NCBI GenBank assembly: GCA_020639115.1
Contig: JACKHG010000010.1
Span: 62,001 to 126,000 of the forward strand
Reading direction: 5' to 3'
DNA: 64,000 nucleotides
Source: Phycisphaerales bacterium
GTDB taxonomy: Bacteria; Planctomycetota; Phycisphaerae; UBA1845
Below the pieces are notes generated by a model. The model had not been told where the DNA came from and made no database searches. It saw nothing but the letters and a program-made list of their open reading frames with translations. How positions within the stretch are numbered: position 1 is the stretch's first letter; every line of letters begins with the position of its first letter. Below are positions 26,452 to 35,913 of the stretch, piece after piece. A program made the position numbers and the translations under genes.

Positions 26452-26895
26452 ATGCGTATTGGCCTCGCCGCCGATCACGGTGGCTTCGCATTGAAGCAGG
26501 CGATCGCGGAATGCGTGCGGTCCGCCGGTCACGAGCTGACGGACTTCGGGGCCGCGGCGTACGACCCGGATGACGATTTTCCGGATTTCGTGATTCCCCT
26601 GGCCCGCGCCGTGGCTGCCGGCGAGATCGACCGCGGCATCGCCGTCTGCGGAAGCGGTGTCGGCGCCAGCATCTGCGCCAACAAGGTGGCTGGCGTTCGC
26701 GCCGCGCTGGTCCACGACCATTACTCCGCCCACCAGGGCGTTGAGCACGACGACATGAACGTCCTGTGCCTCGGCGCCCGGGTCATCGGCGACCACGTCG
26801 CCCAGGACCTCGTCGAGGCATTCCTGACCGCCCGCTACAGTGGCGCCGAGCGCCACCGCCGGCGCATGGCCAAGATCGCCGCGCTGGAGGTCTGA
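26452..26895 (+). CDS. rpiB: Ribose-5-phosphate isomerase B
   Basis: 147 residues: MRIGLAADHGGFALKQ, the catalytic Cys region GIAVCGSGVGASICANKV and the DDMNVLCLGARVIG segment. It interconverts ribulose and ribose 5-phosphates. Last gene of the pentose phosphate operon, so all steps from glucose 6-phosphate to ribose 5-phosphate are covered. Confidence 0.96.
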   Translation: MRIGLAADHGGFALKQAIAECVRSAGHELTDFGAAAYDPDDDFPDFVIPLARAVAAGEIDRGIAVCGSGVGASICANKVAGVRAALVHDHYSAHQGVEHDDMNVLCLGARVIGDHVAQDLVEAFLTARYSGAERHRRRMAKIAALEV

Positions 26896-27209
26896 TTTCG
26901 GACGTGCCGGCCCGAGAATCGCCACCTGCCAAGTACGGCTTTACGGCAACCTGTAGCATGCCGCCCCAGAATCTTCCCGCACTCGCCCGGGCTCGCTGCT
27001 CGTTAGTCGCTGCGGTCCGATAGTTCGTCCGCTCTTTCCCCAGCTTCACGCCGGCGTTGCGGATGCGCCGCCAATCCGGCCGGTACAACCCCGCAGTTCT
27101 TGAAAGGGCCCGAACTTACGGGATACAATGAGCGACTTGCTTTCGCCCGGGCCCTGGTTGGCTGGGCTTGGATATGGCAACGTCCCGACTCGGGAGACGG
27201 GAGAAGCAC
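26896..27209 (+). other. Intergenic gap with one promoter
   Basis: No gene is seen. The only signal is the promoter at 27100-27129 for the lipoprotein gene. Confidence 0.6.
27100..27129 (+). promoter_or_regulatory. Promoter of the repeat lipoprotein gene
   Basis: TTGAAA (27100-27105), 18-bp spacer, TACAAT (27124-27129); about 80 bp before the ATG. Confidence 0.65.
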
Positions 27210-29813
27210 ATGCGCCGACACGCCTGGATGGCTGGTCTCGCCGCCGCTCTACTCATCGCTGGCTGCATCGATACGACGCCCAACGGAACGCCTGCGCCAT
27301 CGACGGTGCGCGACGTGGCAGGTGGCGTCACGGACGGCGTCGGCCAGGAAGTGCCGGGCGCCGGGCCGATCGATGCCCGCGTGATCAATGACAGCAGTCA
27401 GACGGCAGCCGTCAGTCTGCGCTTCCTGCTCGCCCAGACCGACGTGCACCAGACGCTGCTCGTCGATATCCTCCCGGGGCAGACCATCGTCATTGCCGGA
27501 CCCGAGCTGGCCACGCAGATGCTCGCGGGCGGCACCGCCGGCGACGGCAGAACCTTGCCCGATGAGACCTTCAACTACGACGGGACGAACGGCAGCGTGA
27601 TGCAGGCGGTGTACCGCATCACCGACGCCGTTCAGCCAACCCCTACGCCCACGCCGACTCCGACGCCAACGCCTACGCCAACCCCAACGCCGACGCCGAC
27701 GCCCACTCCGACGCCGCAACCCACGCCGCAGCCGACACCGACGCCCACGCCGACACCCGGTCCGGACTGCAATGAGAACGGCATCGACGACAACGTGGAG
27801 ATCGAGCTGGGCTCGGCGACCGACTGCAACGAGAACGGTGTGCTCGACGAGTGCGACATCTACGTCTTCGAAACGTCTCGGGATCGCAATGAGAACGGCA
27901 TCCCCGACGAGTGCGAGAACGACTGCAACGACAACGGCATTCCCGACGACGTGGAGATCGCCATCGGCTCCGCCGGCGACTGCAACGAGAACAGCATCCC
28001 CGACGAGTGCGACATCGCCAGCGGCACCTCTTCAGATCTGAACGAGAACGGCCTGCCCGACGAGTGCGAGACGGACTGCAATGACAACGGAATTCCCGAC
28101 GACGTGGAAATCGCCGTCGGGTCTGCCGGTGACTGCAACGAGAACAGCATCCCGGACGAGTGCGACATCGCCAGTGGGTCGTCCTCGGACCAGAACGAAA
28201 ACGGCCTTCCCGACGAATGCGAAGCGGACTGCAACGACAACGGCGTGATCGACGAAGTCGAGATCGCAGCCGGCTCCACGCCGGACTGCAATGAGAACGG
28301 CGTGCCGGACTCCTGCGACCTGCGCAGCGAAGATTCGTCCGACGTCAACGAGAACGGCATCCCGGACGAGTGCGAGGACTGCAATGGGAACGGCATCGTC
28401 GACGAGTTCGATATCGCGGCGGGCACGGCTGAAGATTGCGACGAGAACGGCGTGCCCGACGAGTGCGAGGGCGTGACCTGCGTCGATACGGTCGCGTGCT
28501 GTTTCGGCCTCGATTCCTGCGCCGAGTACCCCTTCGACCTGTGCGTCGAGTTCGGCGGATTCGCCTACGCTCCGGGCACCTGCGCGGACATCGCCTGCCC
28601 GCCGCTCGGCGCTTGCTGCAGTGGCGACGGCACCTGCCGCCTCACGCCGGAGGCGTTCTGCGACGGTTACTACCAGGGCGACGACTCCAGTTGCGAAGGC
28701 GCGCCCTGCGCCACCGCCTGCTGCCTCGGTGACGGCGTCTGCGAGAACACCACGCTGGATGGATGCGCGAGTCTGCAGGGCTTCGCCGCCGGACTGGGCA
28801 CCGAGTGCTCCGACGAAGGCGTCTGCGGGATGGACTGCAACGACAACGGCATCCCCGACGACAGCGAGGACGGCACCGACTGCAACAAGAACAACGTGCT
28901 CGACGAATGCGACATCGCCGGCGGCACGAGCCTCGACTGCAACGAGAACGGGCTGCCCGACGAGTGCGACATCTCCATCAGCGAGGAGTTCCGCCTGCTG
29001 GGATTGTCCCGCTTCGGCGGCCCCGAGGCGCCCGAGCTCTTCTCGATCGATCCGGCGACAGGTCTTGCGTACGAGGTCTTTGTCGTCACTATCGGCAACG
29101 AGAATCCCCCGTACGTCGCCGGCGGCACGAGCCTGGCGGTCGATCCGCTCAGTAACCAGGTTTTCGGAGTACTCGACAACGGCGACGGGCCGGGCTACCT
29201 CGCGACGATCAACCCGATCGGCGGTCGGGCCGTGCTGTTTCTGCCGCGGCTGCGCCAGTCCATCGCCGACATCGCCTTCGGGCCCGACGGCACGCTGTAC
29301 GCGACCGGCGGCAACGCCGGCGCATCGGCTGATGAACTGCTCACGATCGACCGCAACACGCGTGCGATTTCCACGACGGGCGTGATGCTGCCGGCGGGCC
29401 GCGGCCAGTCGCTGGCGGCCCTGCCGAACGGCAACGCCCTCTACCACGTGGCAACGCCGTTCGACATCACGCTGACCGTCGGCTCGCCCGCGACGCTGAC
29501 GAAGATCGATCTGAGCGATTTCTCGACGACGACGATCGCGCTCGACACGACGCAGCGGTTCAACGCCATCACCGTCGGCCCCGACGGCAGCACGCTCTAC
29601 GGCTATGCGGGAAGTGCGCTCTACCTGATCGACCCGGTCAGCGGCGCGGTGGACCTGGTGGGCGCCGACGAGATCGCCGGCATCGCCGGGATGGCCTTCT
29701 ACCCGTTCGACGACGACTGCAACGACAACGGCCTGATCGACGAGTGCGAGATCAGCGCCGACTCGTCGCTCGACGTGAACTTCAACGGCTATCTGGACGA
29801 CTGCGAGGAATAG
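27210..29813 (+). CDS. Large lipoprotein with PT-repeat linker and DCNxNGIPD calcium-binding-like repeats
   Basis: 867 residues from the ATG at 27210, chosen for the lipoprotein signal AALLIAGC and a GGGAGA ribosome site. Residues 143-183 are an almost pure Pro-Thr linker. From about residue 187 come many acidic repeats of form DCNxNGIPDxCEIA, resembling thrombospondin type 3 calcium loops. Three successive 51-residue units (153 bp apart, at 27921, 28074, 28227) point to recent duplication. A Cys-rich block follows (about 425-540), then more repeats, then a beta-propeller-like domain (about 590-830, e.g. IAFGPDGTLYATGG) and a last repeat. It is likely a surface protein stabilised by calcium; the ligand is unknown. 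Its 3' end overlaps convergent rnpA by 32 bp. Confidence 0.85.
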   Translation: MRRHAWMAGLAAALLIAGCIDTTPNGTPAPSTVRDVAGGVTDGVGQEVPGAGPIDARVINDSSQTAAVSLRFLLAQTDVHQTLLVDILPGQTIVIAGPELATQMLAGGTAGDGRTLPDETFNYDGTNGSVMQAVYRITDAVQPTPTPTPTPTPTPTPTPTPTPTPTPTPQPTPQPTPTPTPTPGPDCNENGIDDNVEIELGSATDCNENGVLDECDIYVFETSRDRNENGIPDECENDCNDNGIPDDVEIAIGSAGDCNENSIPDECDIASGTSSDLNENGLPDECETDCNDNGIPDDVEIAVGSAGDCNENSIPDECDIASGSSSDQNENGLPDECEADCNDNGVIDEVEIAAGSTPDCNENGVPDSCDLRSEDSSDVNENGIPDECEDCNGNGIVDEFDIAAGTAEDCDENGVPDECEGVTCVDTVACCFGLDSCAEYPFDLCVEFGGFAYAPGTCADIACPPLGACCSGDGTCRLTPEAFCDGYYQGDDSSCEGAPCATACCLGDGVCENTTLDGCASLQGFAAGLGTECSDEGVCGMDCNDNGIPDDSEDGTDCNKNNVLDECDIAGGTSLDCNENGLPDECDISISEEFRLLGLSRFGGPEAPELFSIDPATGLAYEVFVVTIGNENPPYVAGGTSLAVDPLSNQVFGVLDNGDGPGYLATINPIGGRAVLFLPRLRQSIADIAFGPDGTLYATGGNAGASADELLTIDRNTRAISTTGVMLPAGRGQSLAALPNGNALYHVATPFDITLTVGSPATLTKIDLSDFSTTTIALDTTQRFNAITVGPDGSTLYGYAGSALYLIDPVSGAVDLVGADEIAGIAGMAFYPFDDDCNDNGLIDECEISADSSLDVNFNGYLDDCEE
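27636..27758 (+). repeat. Pro-Thr coding microsatellite
   Basis: Alternating CCN-ACN codons, with two Gln interruptions, encoding the (PT)n linker. The 6-bp period makes it prone to length change. Confidence 0.9.
27921..28379 (+). repeat. 153-bp in-frame tandem duplications
   Basis: Units starting with GACTGCAA at 27921, 28074 and 28227 are each exactly 153 bp apart. The first two encode nearly identical 51-residue blocks; the third is more diverged. Confidence 0.8.
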
Positions 29814-30180
29814 CGGCGTCGCGAGCCTGGGCCCGCTCGAGGCGGCGCTGCGCGGCGCGCACGAGACGCTCCAGGCTGGCGCCGAACGCCTCGACGCTCG
29901 CGTCCGCGCTGCGCAGTTGGCAAAGGATGTCCAGCACCGGCAGTTCGTGCTGCCGCAGGCGAAAGGCCTCCTTCAACCGCCGCCGGGCCCGGTTCCGCAC
30001 CACCGCGCCCCCGAGCCGCTTGGACGCACGCACCGCAAGCCGCGGCCAGTCCGCCGCCCCCGCATCCACGTAAACCACGAGCACCCCGTCGCCCGCACTG
30101 CACCTCCGCCGCAGCAGGCGCGCGAAGTCCCCGCGCTGGTGGATCCGCTGGCGTTTGCTGAATCCCAGACGCTTGGCCAC
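29782..30180 (-). CDS. rnpA: Ribonuclease P protein component
   Basis: 132 residues: the N-terminal FSKRQRIHQRGDFARLL, and the signature AVVRNRARRRLKEAFRL that binds the RNase P RNA and pre-tRNA leader. It is a basic cytoplasmic cofactor for tRNA 5' processing. The usual neighbours rpmH (upstream) and yidC (downstream) are absent: the 139 bp before it encode no ribosomal protein, and downstream is a convergent gene it overlaps by 32 bp. Confidence 0.93.
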   Translation of the reverse strand: MAKRLGFSKRQRIHQRGDFARLLRRRCSAGDGVLVVYVDAGAADWPRLAVRASKRLGGAVVRNRARRRLKEAFRLRQHELPVLDILCQLRSADASVEAFGASLERLVRAAQRRLERAQARDAAIPRSRPDSR

Positions 30181-30231
30181 GGCGCGTACTCCGGGCGGGG
30201 CCGGCGCTGGCTGTGCCCCGCGGTTTCATGG

Positions 30232-30246
30232 ACCTATACTATAGGT
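30232..30246. promoter_or_regulatory. Palindromic divergent -10 region between rnpA and the TPR gene
   Basis: Perfect 15-bp palindrome ACCTATA-C-TATAGGT. It contains TATACT on the plus strand and TATAGT on the minus strand, so one element could supply the -10 box for both genes. The -35 boxes are weak. Confidence 0.5.
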
Positions 30247-30319
30247 TACAGGACACACAGGTCGATGTAGGTGTTCAATGGAAGGACCGTCCAGCGACTT
30301 GACCCGCGGGAGCACCGTC

Positions 30320-32149
30320 ATGAAAACCGGACTGCCACTCGGACTGCTCGCGGCGTGCACGCTGTGCTGGCTCGTTAGGCCCGCCCAGGCTCAATACGCC
30401 CCCGGCATGAACGGCCGGGCCAACGACGCCAACAACCTCGTCGGCGGGGGCGGCCTCAACGCCCAGGCCGCACCCTCCTTCGCCAACAGCGCCAACCTCT
30501 ACGTCACCGGCAACGTCACCCGCGGCGCCTATTTCCGCGGCAACTCGCCCATCCGCGACATCAGCACGCTGTTCACGACGCTGCCGTCGTCCCGCATCGG
30601 CGGTTTCGAACGCGACGCGCTCGACGCCCGGACCGCGGTCAACAGCCGCGCGCCGTGGCTCGTCACGCCTTACTACAATCCATACCAGACCGTGACGCCG
30701 CTCAGCTCGATCCGCGCCGGGCAGAACCTGCCGGGCTCTTCGATTCCGCGCGATCCGTACACCATGCCCCAGTCGTTCAACGCCGCCGCGGGTACGAACC
30801 CGCTGGACGCTTCGGCCACGTCCCAGCCGCTCAACTCGGTCATTCCCAACAGCTCCATTTACACGCCCGACAACCTGCCCACGCTGCGCGGGACGGAGTT
30901 GTACGACCGGTTGCGGCTGACTACAGAGACCCAGCGCCTGCAGAACAGCGCGGTCTTTGGCGGCAATCACTTTGCCACCGAACCGCTCTACCCCGAGGCG
31001 ACGGCTCCGAGCACGTCGCGGCTCGAAGACCCTTACAGCCTGCGGCTCACCCCCACCGACGCGCGGACGGATGCATCGCTGCTGCGCGAGTCGCGCACCG
31101 CCCTGCTCAACCCGCAACGCAGCGGGCTGACCACGCAGCGGCTCACGACCCAGGACCTGCTGACTCCGGCGGCCCTCGCGCCCAAGCTGCTCGGCGGGCC
31201 CACAGCCCCGCGCGAGCGCGATCTGCTCACGGGCCGGCTGGTCGCCCCGCCGGAGGAGGACACGCTGGCGGGCACTTCGCCGCTCGCCACCCAGCCGCTG
31301 GGCACGCGCCTGTCGGCGGGCGAGCCCGACGAGGCCGCCGTCGCCACGCGGCCCACGACCGGATTGGCCATTCCCATGGGACCGGACGCCGAGGCGATGG
31401 ACGCTGCGGAGAATCCGACCGACGGCGTGACGCTCAACGCGACCAGCACCAATCCCCTGCTCAACCTCAGCAGCGCCGTGACGTTCCTCGGGCAGGTCGA
31501 GGCGAATCCGCAATTGCGCCAGAGCATCGACACGACGCCCTCACTGGCCGACCAGTACGACCGGGCGCTGAAGATCGTGCGCAACACCAGCAACGAGTCC
31601 ATTCATACGCTCGCAGGTCCGGACGACTCGCGCGTCGATGAGCTGATGCGCACGGCCGAAAGCAAGTCGCGGGCGGGCGATTACTACCAGGCCTCGACCT
31701 ACTACGGTCTGGCGGCGTCGCTGGCCCCCGAAAACCCGCTGATCCGCCTCGGGTACGCCAACTCCCTGGCTGCCGCCGGCGAGTACATCACCGCCGTGCT
31801 CAACCTGGAGCAGGCTGTCGCCGACTACCCCGCGTTCGGATTCCTCCGCCTCGACCTCAACGAGTTTGTGCAGAATCCCAAGGACCTCGACCTGCGCCGC
31901 GCCGACCTCGAGCAGCGCCTCGACCGGCGCGAGGACTACCGCCTGCGCTTCCTGCTCGGCTACATCGAGTACTACAGCGGGTTCGAGAAGTTCGGCCTCC
32001 CCAACCTGCGCAAGGCAGCCGCCGCCGCGCCCGAGGGCTCGATCATCGCCCGCTTCCCCGACATCCTCGAATCGCCCGCGAAATACCTGCCCGAGCGCAA
32101 CGGCGTCGCCGTCCCGCAGCAACTACCGGAGCGTCCAGGGAATCCCTGA
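30320..32149 (+). CDS. Secreted TPR protein
   Basis: 609 residues from the ATG at 30320, with GGAG 6-9 nt upstream and a signal peptide ending AQA (MKTGLPLGLLAACTLCWL). The first 380 mature residues are low-complexity, rich in Asn, Thr, Leu and Pro, with no recognised domain. About residues 440-520 form two TPR-like repeats (SRAGDYYQASTYYGLAASLAPENP and AAGEYITAVLNLEQAV). It is probably an envelope scaffold; partners are unknown. Confidence 0.75.
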   Translation: MKTGLPLGLLAACTLCWLVRPAQAQYAPGMNGRANDANNLVGGGGLNAQAAPSFANSANLYVTGNVTRGAYFRGNSPIRDISTLFTTLPSSRIGGFERDALDARTAVNSRAPWLVTPYYNPYQTVTPLSSIRAGQNLPGSSIPRDPYTMPQSFNAAAGTNPLDASATSQPLNSVIPNSSIYTPDNLPTLRGTELYDRLRLTTETQRLQNSAVFGGNHFATEPLYPEATAPSTSRLEDPYSLRLTPTDARTDASLLRESRTALLNPQRSGLTTQRLTTQDLLTPAALAPKLLGGPTAPRERDLLTGRLVAPPEEDTLAGTSPLATQPLGTRLSAGEPDEAAVATRPTTGLAIPMGPDAEAMDAAENPTDGVTLNATSTNPLLNLSSAVTFLGQVEANPQLRQSIDTTPSLADQYDRALKIVRNTSNESIHTLAGPDDSRVDELMRTAESKSRAGDYYQASTYYGLAASLAPENPLIRLGYANSLAAAGEYITAVLNLEQAVADYPAFGFLRLDLNEFVQNPKDLDLRRADLEQRLDRREDYRLRFLLGYIEYYSGFEKFGLPNLRKAAAAAPEGSIIARFPDILESPAKYLPERNGVAVPQQLPERPGNP

Positions 32150-32170
32150 CCGCGCCGCGAGACAGGCTGG

Positions 32171-32893
32171 TCATTGCGGCTGATCCACGACCGGCAGGGA
32201 GACGTCGCCGACGCCGAAATCGGTGTTTTCCCAGAGCACCTCGACCGTCGGATGCGCCTCCAGGTCCGCATACTCCTCCCGGAACCAGGCCTTCAGCTCC
32301 GCGTCCATCAACTCGGCGCTCTTCGTGTTCGGCGAGAACAGGTTGACGCAGCCGTAGCGGAAGTGCCGCAGCAGGATGTCGATGTCACGCCGGACCATGT
32401 CGCGCGTCTGGCCGCGCACCCCGACGAGCAGGCAGATCGTATCGGTCAGGGCCGCGACCTCCTCCGGGCCGGCGAACTTCATCGCCTTGCGCAGCACGCC
32501 GTTGCGAACGTGATCGTCGAACGTCTCGACGCCCAGCTTGATCCGCGTCGGCACGCCGAAGAACGCCCGGGTCGCCGCCCACGGTTCGCGGTAGGACCAG
32601 TATGACTCGCAGATGAATTCGCGTATCGCCAGCCGGTGGAGCAGGTCGCGGACCTGGGCCTGCACGGGCGGAGTCAGCTCCTGGATGCTGCCTGAGTTGA
32701 TGATCTCCAGCCGGCTGAAGCGTCCCGTGACGCGGGCCAGCTCCGCGTCCGCCACGCGCTGGATCCACGCCTCGTCGGTCGTGTTGTCGTCGATGTAGTC
32801 GCAGAACGTGCACTTGCTCCAGACGCACGGCAGCCCCTTGAGCAGGACGATCTCCCGCGGCAACTTCCCCGTGATGACGCTGTAACGCTGCAT
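32171..32893 (-). CDS. Radical SAM-like iron-sulfur protein
   Basis: 240 residues from the ATG at 32893. The N-terminal cluster motif is CVWSKCTFCDY, with CX4CX2C spacing instead of the common CX3CX2C. It continues with EIINSGSIQEL, a TIM-barrel-like order and RIKLGVETFDDHVRNGVLRK (the usual glycine-acid strand). This resembles an uncharacterised radical SAM family with a conserved GxCxWxKCxFCDY motif. The reaction is unknown. It is convergent with the TPR gene. Confidence 0.7.
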   Translation of the reverse strand: MQRYSVITGKLPREIVLLKGLPCVWSKCTFCDYIDDNTTDEAWIQRVADAELARVTGRFSRLEIINSGSIQELTPPVQAQVRDLLHRLAIREFICESYWSYREPWAATRAFFGVPTRIKLGVETFDDHVRNGVLRKAMKFAGPEEVAALTDTICLLVGVRGQTRDMVRRDIDILLRHFRYGCVNLFSPNTKSAELMDAELKAWFREEYADLEAHPTVEVLWENTDFGVGDVSLPVVDQPQ

Positions 32894-33135
32894 CGTTCTG
32901 TCTGGATAGCGCCCCCGGGGCGCCTGACCAATTCCCAATCCGCCCCGGCTCGCCCTGTCCCCCCCAATAATATGGCCCAAAAGTGTCAGACGAAAGCCGC
33001 CCGCGGCACCAACCGGGGAAATACAGGGTGAAATGGCGATCCAGTTGGGTTATGCTCATGGGCAGGTCAGCCGGGTCACATCGTTGCTTTGCCGGCGCAC
33101 ACGCGGTCTGTGCATGCTAAAGGCAGGAGAACGCC

Positions 33136-34668
33136 ATGTTCACATCACCCCCGACGAAACCGGCCCATCCGCGTACACGCCTGCTGACGCTCATCGCTGT
33201 CGCAGCGCTCGGCACCGGCCCCGCGGCTGTTCGCGCCGGCACGGACATCATCGTGAACTGGGACGGGTCCGGCGACTATATCACCATCCAGGCCGCGCTC
33301 GACGCCGCAACGAATGGTGACACCATCATCGTCATGCCGGTGAGCCCGGTGCCGACGGTCCCCAGGTATGCGGAAAACCTGGCGTTCCCGCCCAAGGCAA
33401 TCACGCTCCGCAGCTCCGACCCGACCGATCCCGCGATCGTCGCCTCGACAATCATCACGGGTAATTACGCGGGCCGAGTCATTGATTTCGACCCCGCGAC
33501 CCCCGTGTCCGCGACCGTGGCGGGCTTTACCATCATGAACGGGCAAGCGACCTACGCAGCCGCGATCAATTTTGGATCCGCCAGCCCCACCATCGAACAC
33601 TGCCGCATCATTGACAATCACGCGTCGAATGCCGGCAACTCCGTCTTCGGCGGTGCGGTCGTCGGCAACGGCAGCAACGCGGTCCTCCGCGATTGCCAGA
33701 TCCTGGCCAACGCGATCGATACTTCACTGGACGGGTACGGGGCTGTCTTCTTCTGGGAAGGCGCGCCGACGATCACGCGTTGCACCATAGCCGGCAGCAA
33801 TCGCACTCATACCCGCAACATCGCCTACGCCGGCGGCCTGTACCTCTACAACACCACCGCCGAGGTCAGCGCCTGCCGCATTCTGGCCAACACGAGCCAA
33901 GGCTCGGGCTACAGCCAGGGCGGCGGTCTCTCCGTGTCGGGACCGGCGACGCCGCACATCCGCAGTTGCATCATTGCCCACAACGACGCGTTCGGCTCGT
34001 TCTCGTACGGCGGCGGCATTCGCTGCGTAAGCGGTACGACGGCTGTCCTCGCGCACTGCACGATTTCGCACAACACGGCTCATTACGGGTGCCAGCTCTG
34101 GTGCACCGGATCCGGAACGAACGTCGCACTGCACGACAGCATCGTCTGGTCGACCCCCGGCCTGCTCCCTCCGATGCGGATCGAGGATAGTGCCAAGCTG
34201 AACGTCGCCCACAGCAACGTCTTCGACGGCGCAGAATTCCAATGGGTGATGACCGGCGGGGTCCTCAACTGGCAGGCCGGAAACTTGGACGCCAATCCGC
34301 TATTCATCGCGCCGTACGGCACCGGCGTGTACCCCTGGGACGACTACGATTTCCACCTGGCGGCTGGCTCGCCGTGCATCAGCGCGGGCGACCCGGAGTT
34401 CGCAGCCGGCCCCGGCGAAACCGACATCGACGGCGAACCGCGTGTGCTGGGCTGTGCCACCGACATGGGCGCGGACGAGTCGGCCTTTGGCTACGCCGGC
34501 GACTTGGACAACAACGGCGCGACAACCGTGGCCGACTACGCCCTGTTCACCCCGTGCGTCACCGGCCCGGATTTGCCCTCCGCCCCCGACTGCCCCTGTG
34601 CGGACCTCGACACCGACGGCGACGTGGACCTCGTCGACTTCGCCAGGTTGCAGTCCCTGATCGGATGA
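33136..34668 (+). CDS. Secreted right-handed beta-helix protein with dockerin-like tail
   Basis: 510 residues: a signal peptide (LLTLIAVAALGTGPAAVRA), then VNWDGSGDYITIQAALDAATNGDTI, the usual start of pectate-lyase-like beta-helices. Repeated rungs of type TIEHCRIIDNHA and TITRCTIAGS fill the middle. Residues about 455-510 form two EF-hand-like loops (GDLDNNGATTVADYALF and DLDTDGDVDLVDFARL), as in type I dockerins. No catalytic residues are clear, so substrate binding or polysaccharide cleavage is only a suggestion. Confidence 0.85.
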   Translation: MFTSPPTKPAHPRTRLLTLIAVAALGTGPAAVRAGTDIIVNWDGSGDYITIQAALDAATNGDTIIVMPVSPVPTVPRYAENLAFPPKAITLRSSDPTDPAIVASTIITGNYAGRVIDFDPATPVSATVAGFTIMNGQATYAAAINFGSASPTIEHCRIIDNHASNAGNSVFGGAVVGNGSNAVLRDCQILANAIDTSLDGYGAVFFWEGAPTITRCTIAGSNRTHTRNIAYAGGLYLYNTTAEVSACRILANTSQGSGYSQGGGLSVSGPATPHIRSCIIAHNDAFGSFSYGGGIRCVSGTTAVLAHCTISHNTAHYGCQLWCTGSGTNVALHDSIVWSTPGLLPPMRIEDSAKLNVAHSNVFDGAEFQWVMTGGVLNWQAGNLDANPLFIAPYGTGVYPWDDYDFHLAAGSPCISAGDPEFAAGPGETDIDGEPRVLGCATDMGADESAFGYAGDLDNNGATTVADYALFTPCVTGPDLPSAPDCPCADLDTDGDVDLVDFARLQSLIG

Positions 34669-34782
34669 CGAGCGCGCAACGGAGCCGCGCCCGTAAGGAA
34701 GCGGACCACGGCTCTGAAGATTCTGCGGTGTCTGGACATACGTCACGGCAAGAAAGGTGATCGTGGGGAATTCGTCATTGGC

Positions 34783-35130
34783 ATGTACTGGAATCGCCTT
34801 ACGAGAACCTGTTGCCTTGCCGCGTGCTTGGGCGCCGTGACCGGCTTGGTGCTCCGAGAGGCCGGCCTCAGCGCAATGATGCTGGCGATCCTCACCTGTT
34901 TCGTCGTTTCCACTACGTTGGGATGGCGGATGAAGTGGTTTGGCGTAATCGTCGCCTGCGTATTCAATCTCTCCTGCAGCGCATGCATGTTCATCCTGGG
35001 ATGGATCGCCGGATGGCCTTGGTTTTCGGCCAGGGATGCGCTGGTTGTACTGGCTGCTGTTCTGTTGCTTACCGTACCTGCGGTCGCAATGGCAAAGGTC
35101 AGGTCGGACTCCGATCGTGGCATCGCCTAG
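34783..35130 (+). CDS. Small membrane protein, unknown
   Basis: 115 residues that are mostly hydrophobic, with about three to four predicted helices (LAACLGAVTGLVL, MMLAILTCFVVSTTLG, VIVACVFNLSCSACMFILGW, VVLAAVLLLTVPAVAMA). No family is recognised. The ribosome site is weak. It lies between the beta-helix gene and a DUF4240 gene on the same strand. Confidence 0.5.
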   Translation: MYWNRLTRTCCLAACLGAVTGLVLREAGLSAMMLAILTCFVVSTTLGWRMKWFGVIVACVFNLSCSACMFILGWIAGWPWFSARDALVVLAAVLLLTVPAVAMAKVRSDSDRGIA

Positions 35131-35174
35131 GCATTGAGTTACCACGACTATGTTGTTTATCTGGACGCGATTTC

Positions 35175-35717
35175 ATGTCCTCTAGTGCAATGACCGACGA
35201 TCGCTTCTGGCGTCTCATCGACGAGGCACGCGCACGCGGGAGCGTTGCCGAGCACCTGCCTCGGCTCCTGCTGGAATTGAATGCCGACGAGGTTGTTGCC
35301 TTCGCCAGCATGCTCAGCGGCAAGATCGCCAACGCGGGATCGTTTCCGCTGCTTGCAGCCAATTTCGTCATAGCAAGCTACGTGTCGGATGAGGGCTTTC
35401 GCTCGTTCCGAGCCTGGCTCGTGTCGCAGGGACGCGCCCGATACGAGAACGCCATTCGCGATCCGCAGACCATTGCCGATTGGCTGGACATCGATGAAGT
35501 GGACGACACGGCCGAGGATCCTGTTGGTGAGGCGGTCTGCATCGCTTATATGCGGCACGGCGATCCAGACGAATTGCACGCGCGCACCGCACACGCTGCG
35601 GATCCTGACCGTCCGTTGGACTGGCCGGAGAACAAATTGGAATATCGCCGACGGTTTCCCCAGCTCGTGGACAAATTCTGGAATCAGCAACGGATCAATG
35701 AACTGCATTCCGACTGA
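35175..35717 (+). CDS. DUF4240 domain protein
   Basis: 180 residues starting MSSSAMTDDRFWRLIDEARARG; the second ATG (35190) is an equal candidate because the family begins at MTDDRFW. FW.LI near the start, then VASYVSDEGFRSFRAWLVSQG and the acidic end LVDKFW, match DUF4240. Function is unknown; members occur near immunity and polymorphic toxin loci, but nothing here supports that. It is 44 bp after the small membrane protein. Confidence 0.65.
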   Translation: MSSSAMTDDRFWRLIDEARARGSVAEHLPRLLLELNADEVVAFASMLSGKIANAGSFPLLAANFVIASYVSDEGFRSFRAWLVSQGRARYENAIRDPQTIADWLDIDEVDDTAEDPVGEAVCIAYMRHGDPDELHARTAHAADPDRPLDWPENKLEYRRRFPQLVDKFWNQQRINELHSD

Positions 35718-35913
35718 CGGCTGCCTTTAAGCGAGAGAACCAGGCGTCCCCTTGGGACTTGGTTGGTACTGGGGCTTCGGCACGCCGCCTTGCCGGGCGG
35801 GGCCATTGTCGAACGTGCCTTCGGCACGGAATTCCCAGCGCGCTCGAGCTACGCGTGGCCACCCTCCGGTATCCAGACTCCGGTCTACGGACTCCAGACT
35901 CCGGACTGCCCCC

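Noticed and set aside
28032..29447. 471-codon minus-strand open frame
   Set aside because: Mirror of the repeat lipoprotein; Ala/Val-rich shadow with no motif.
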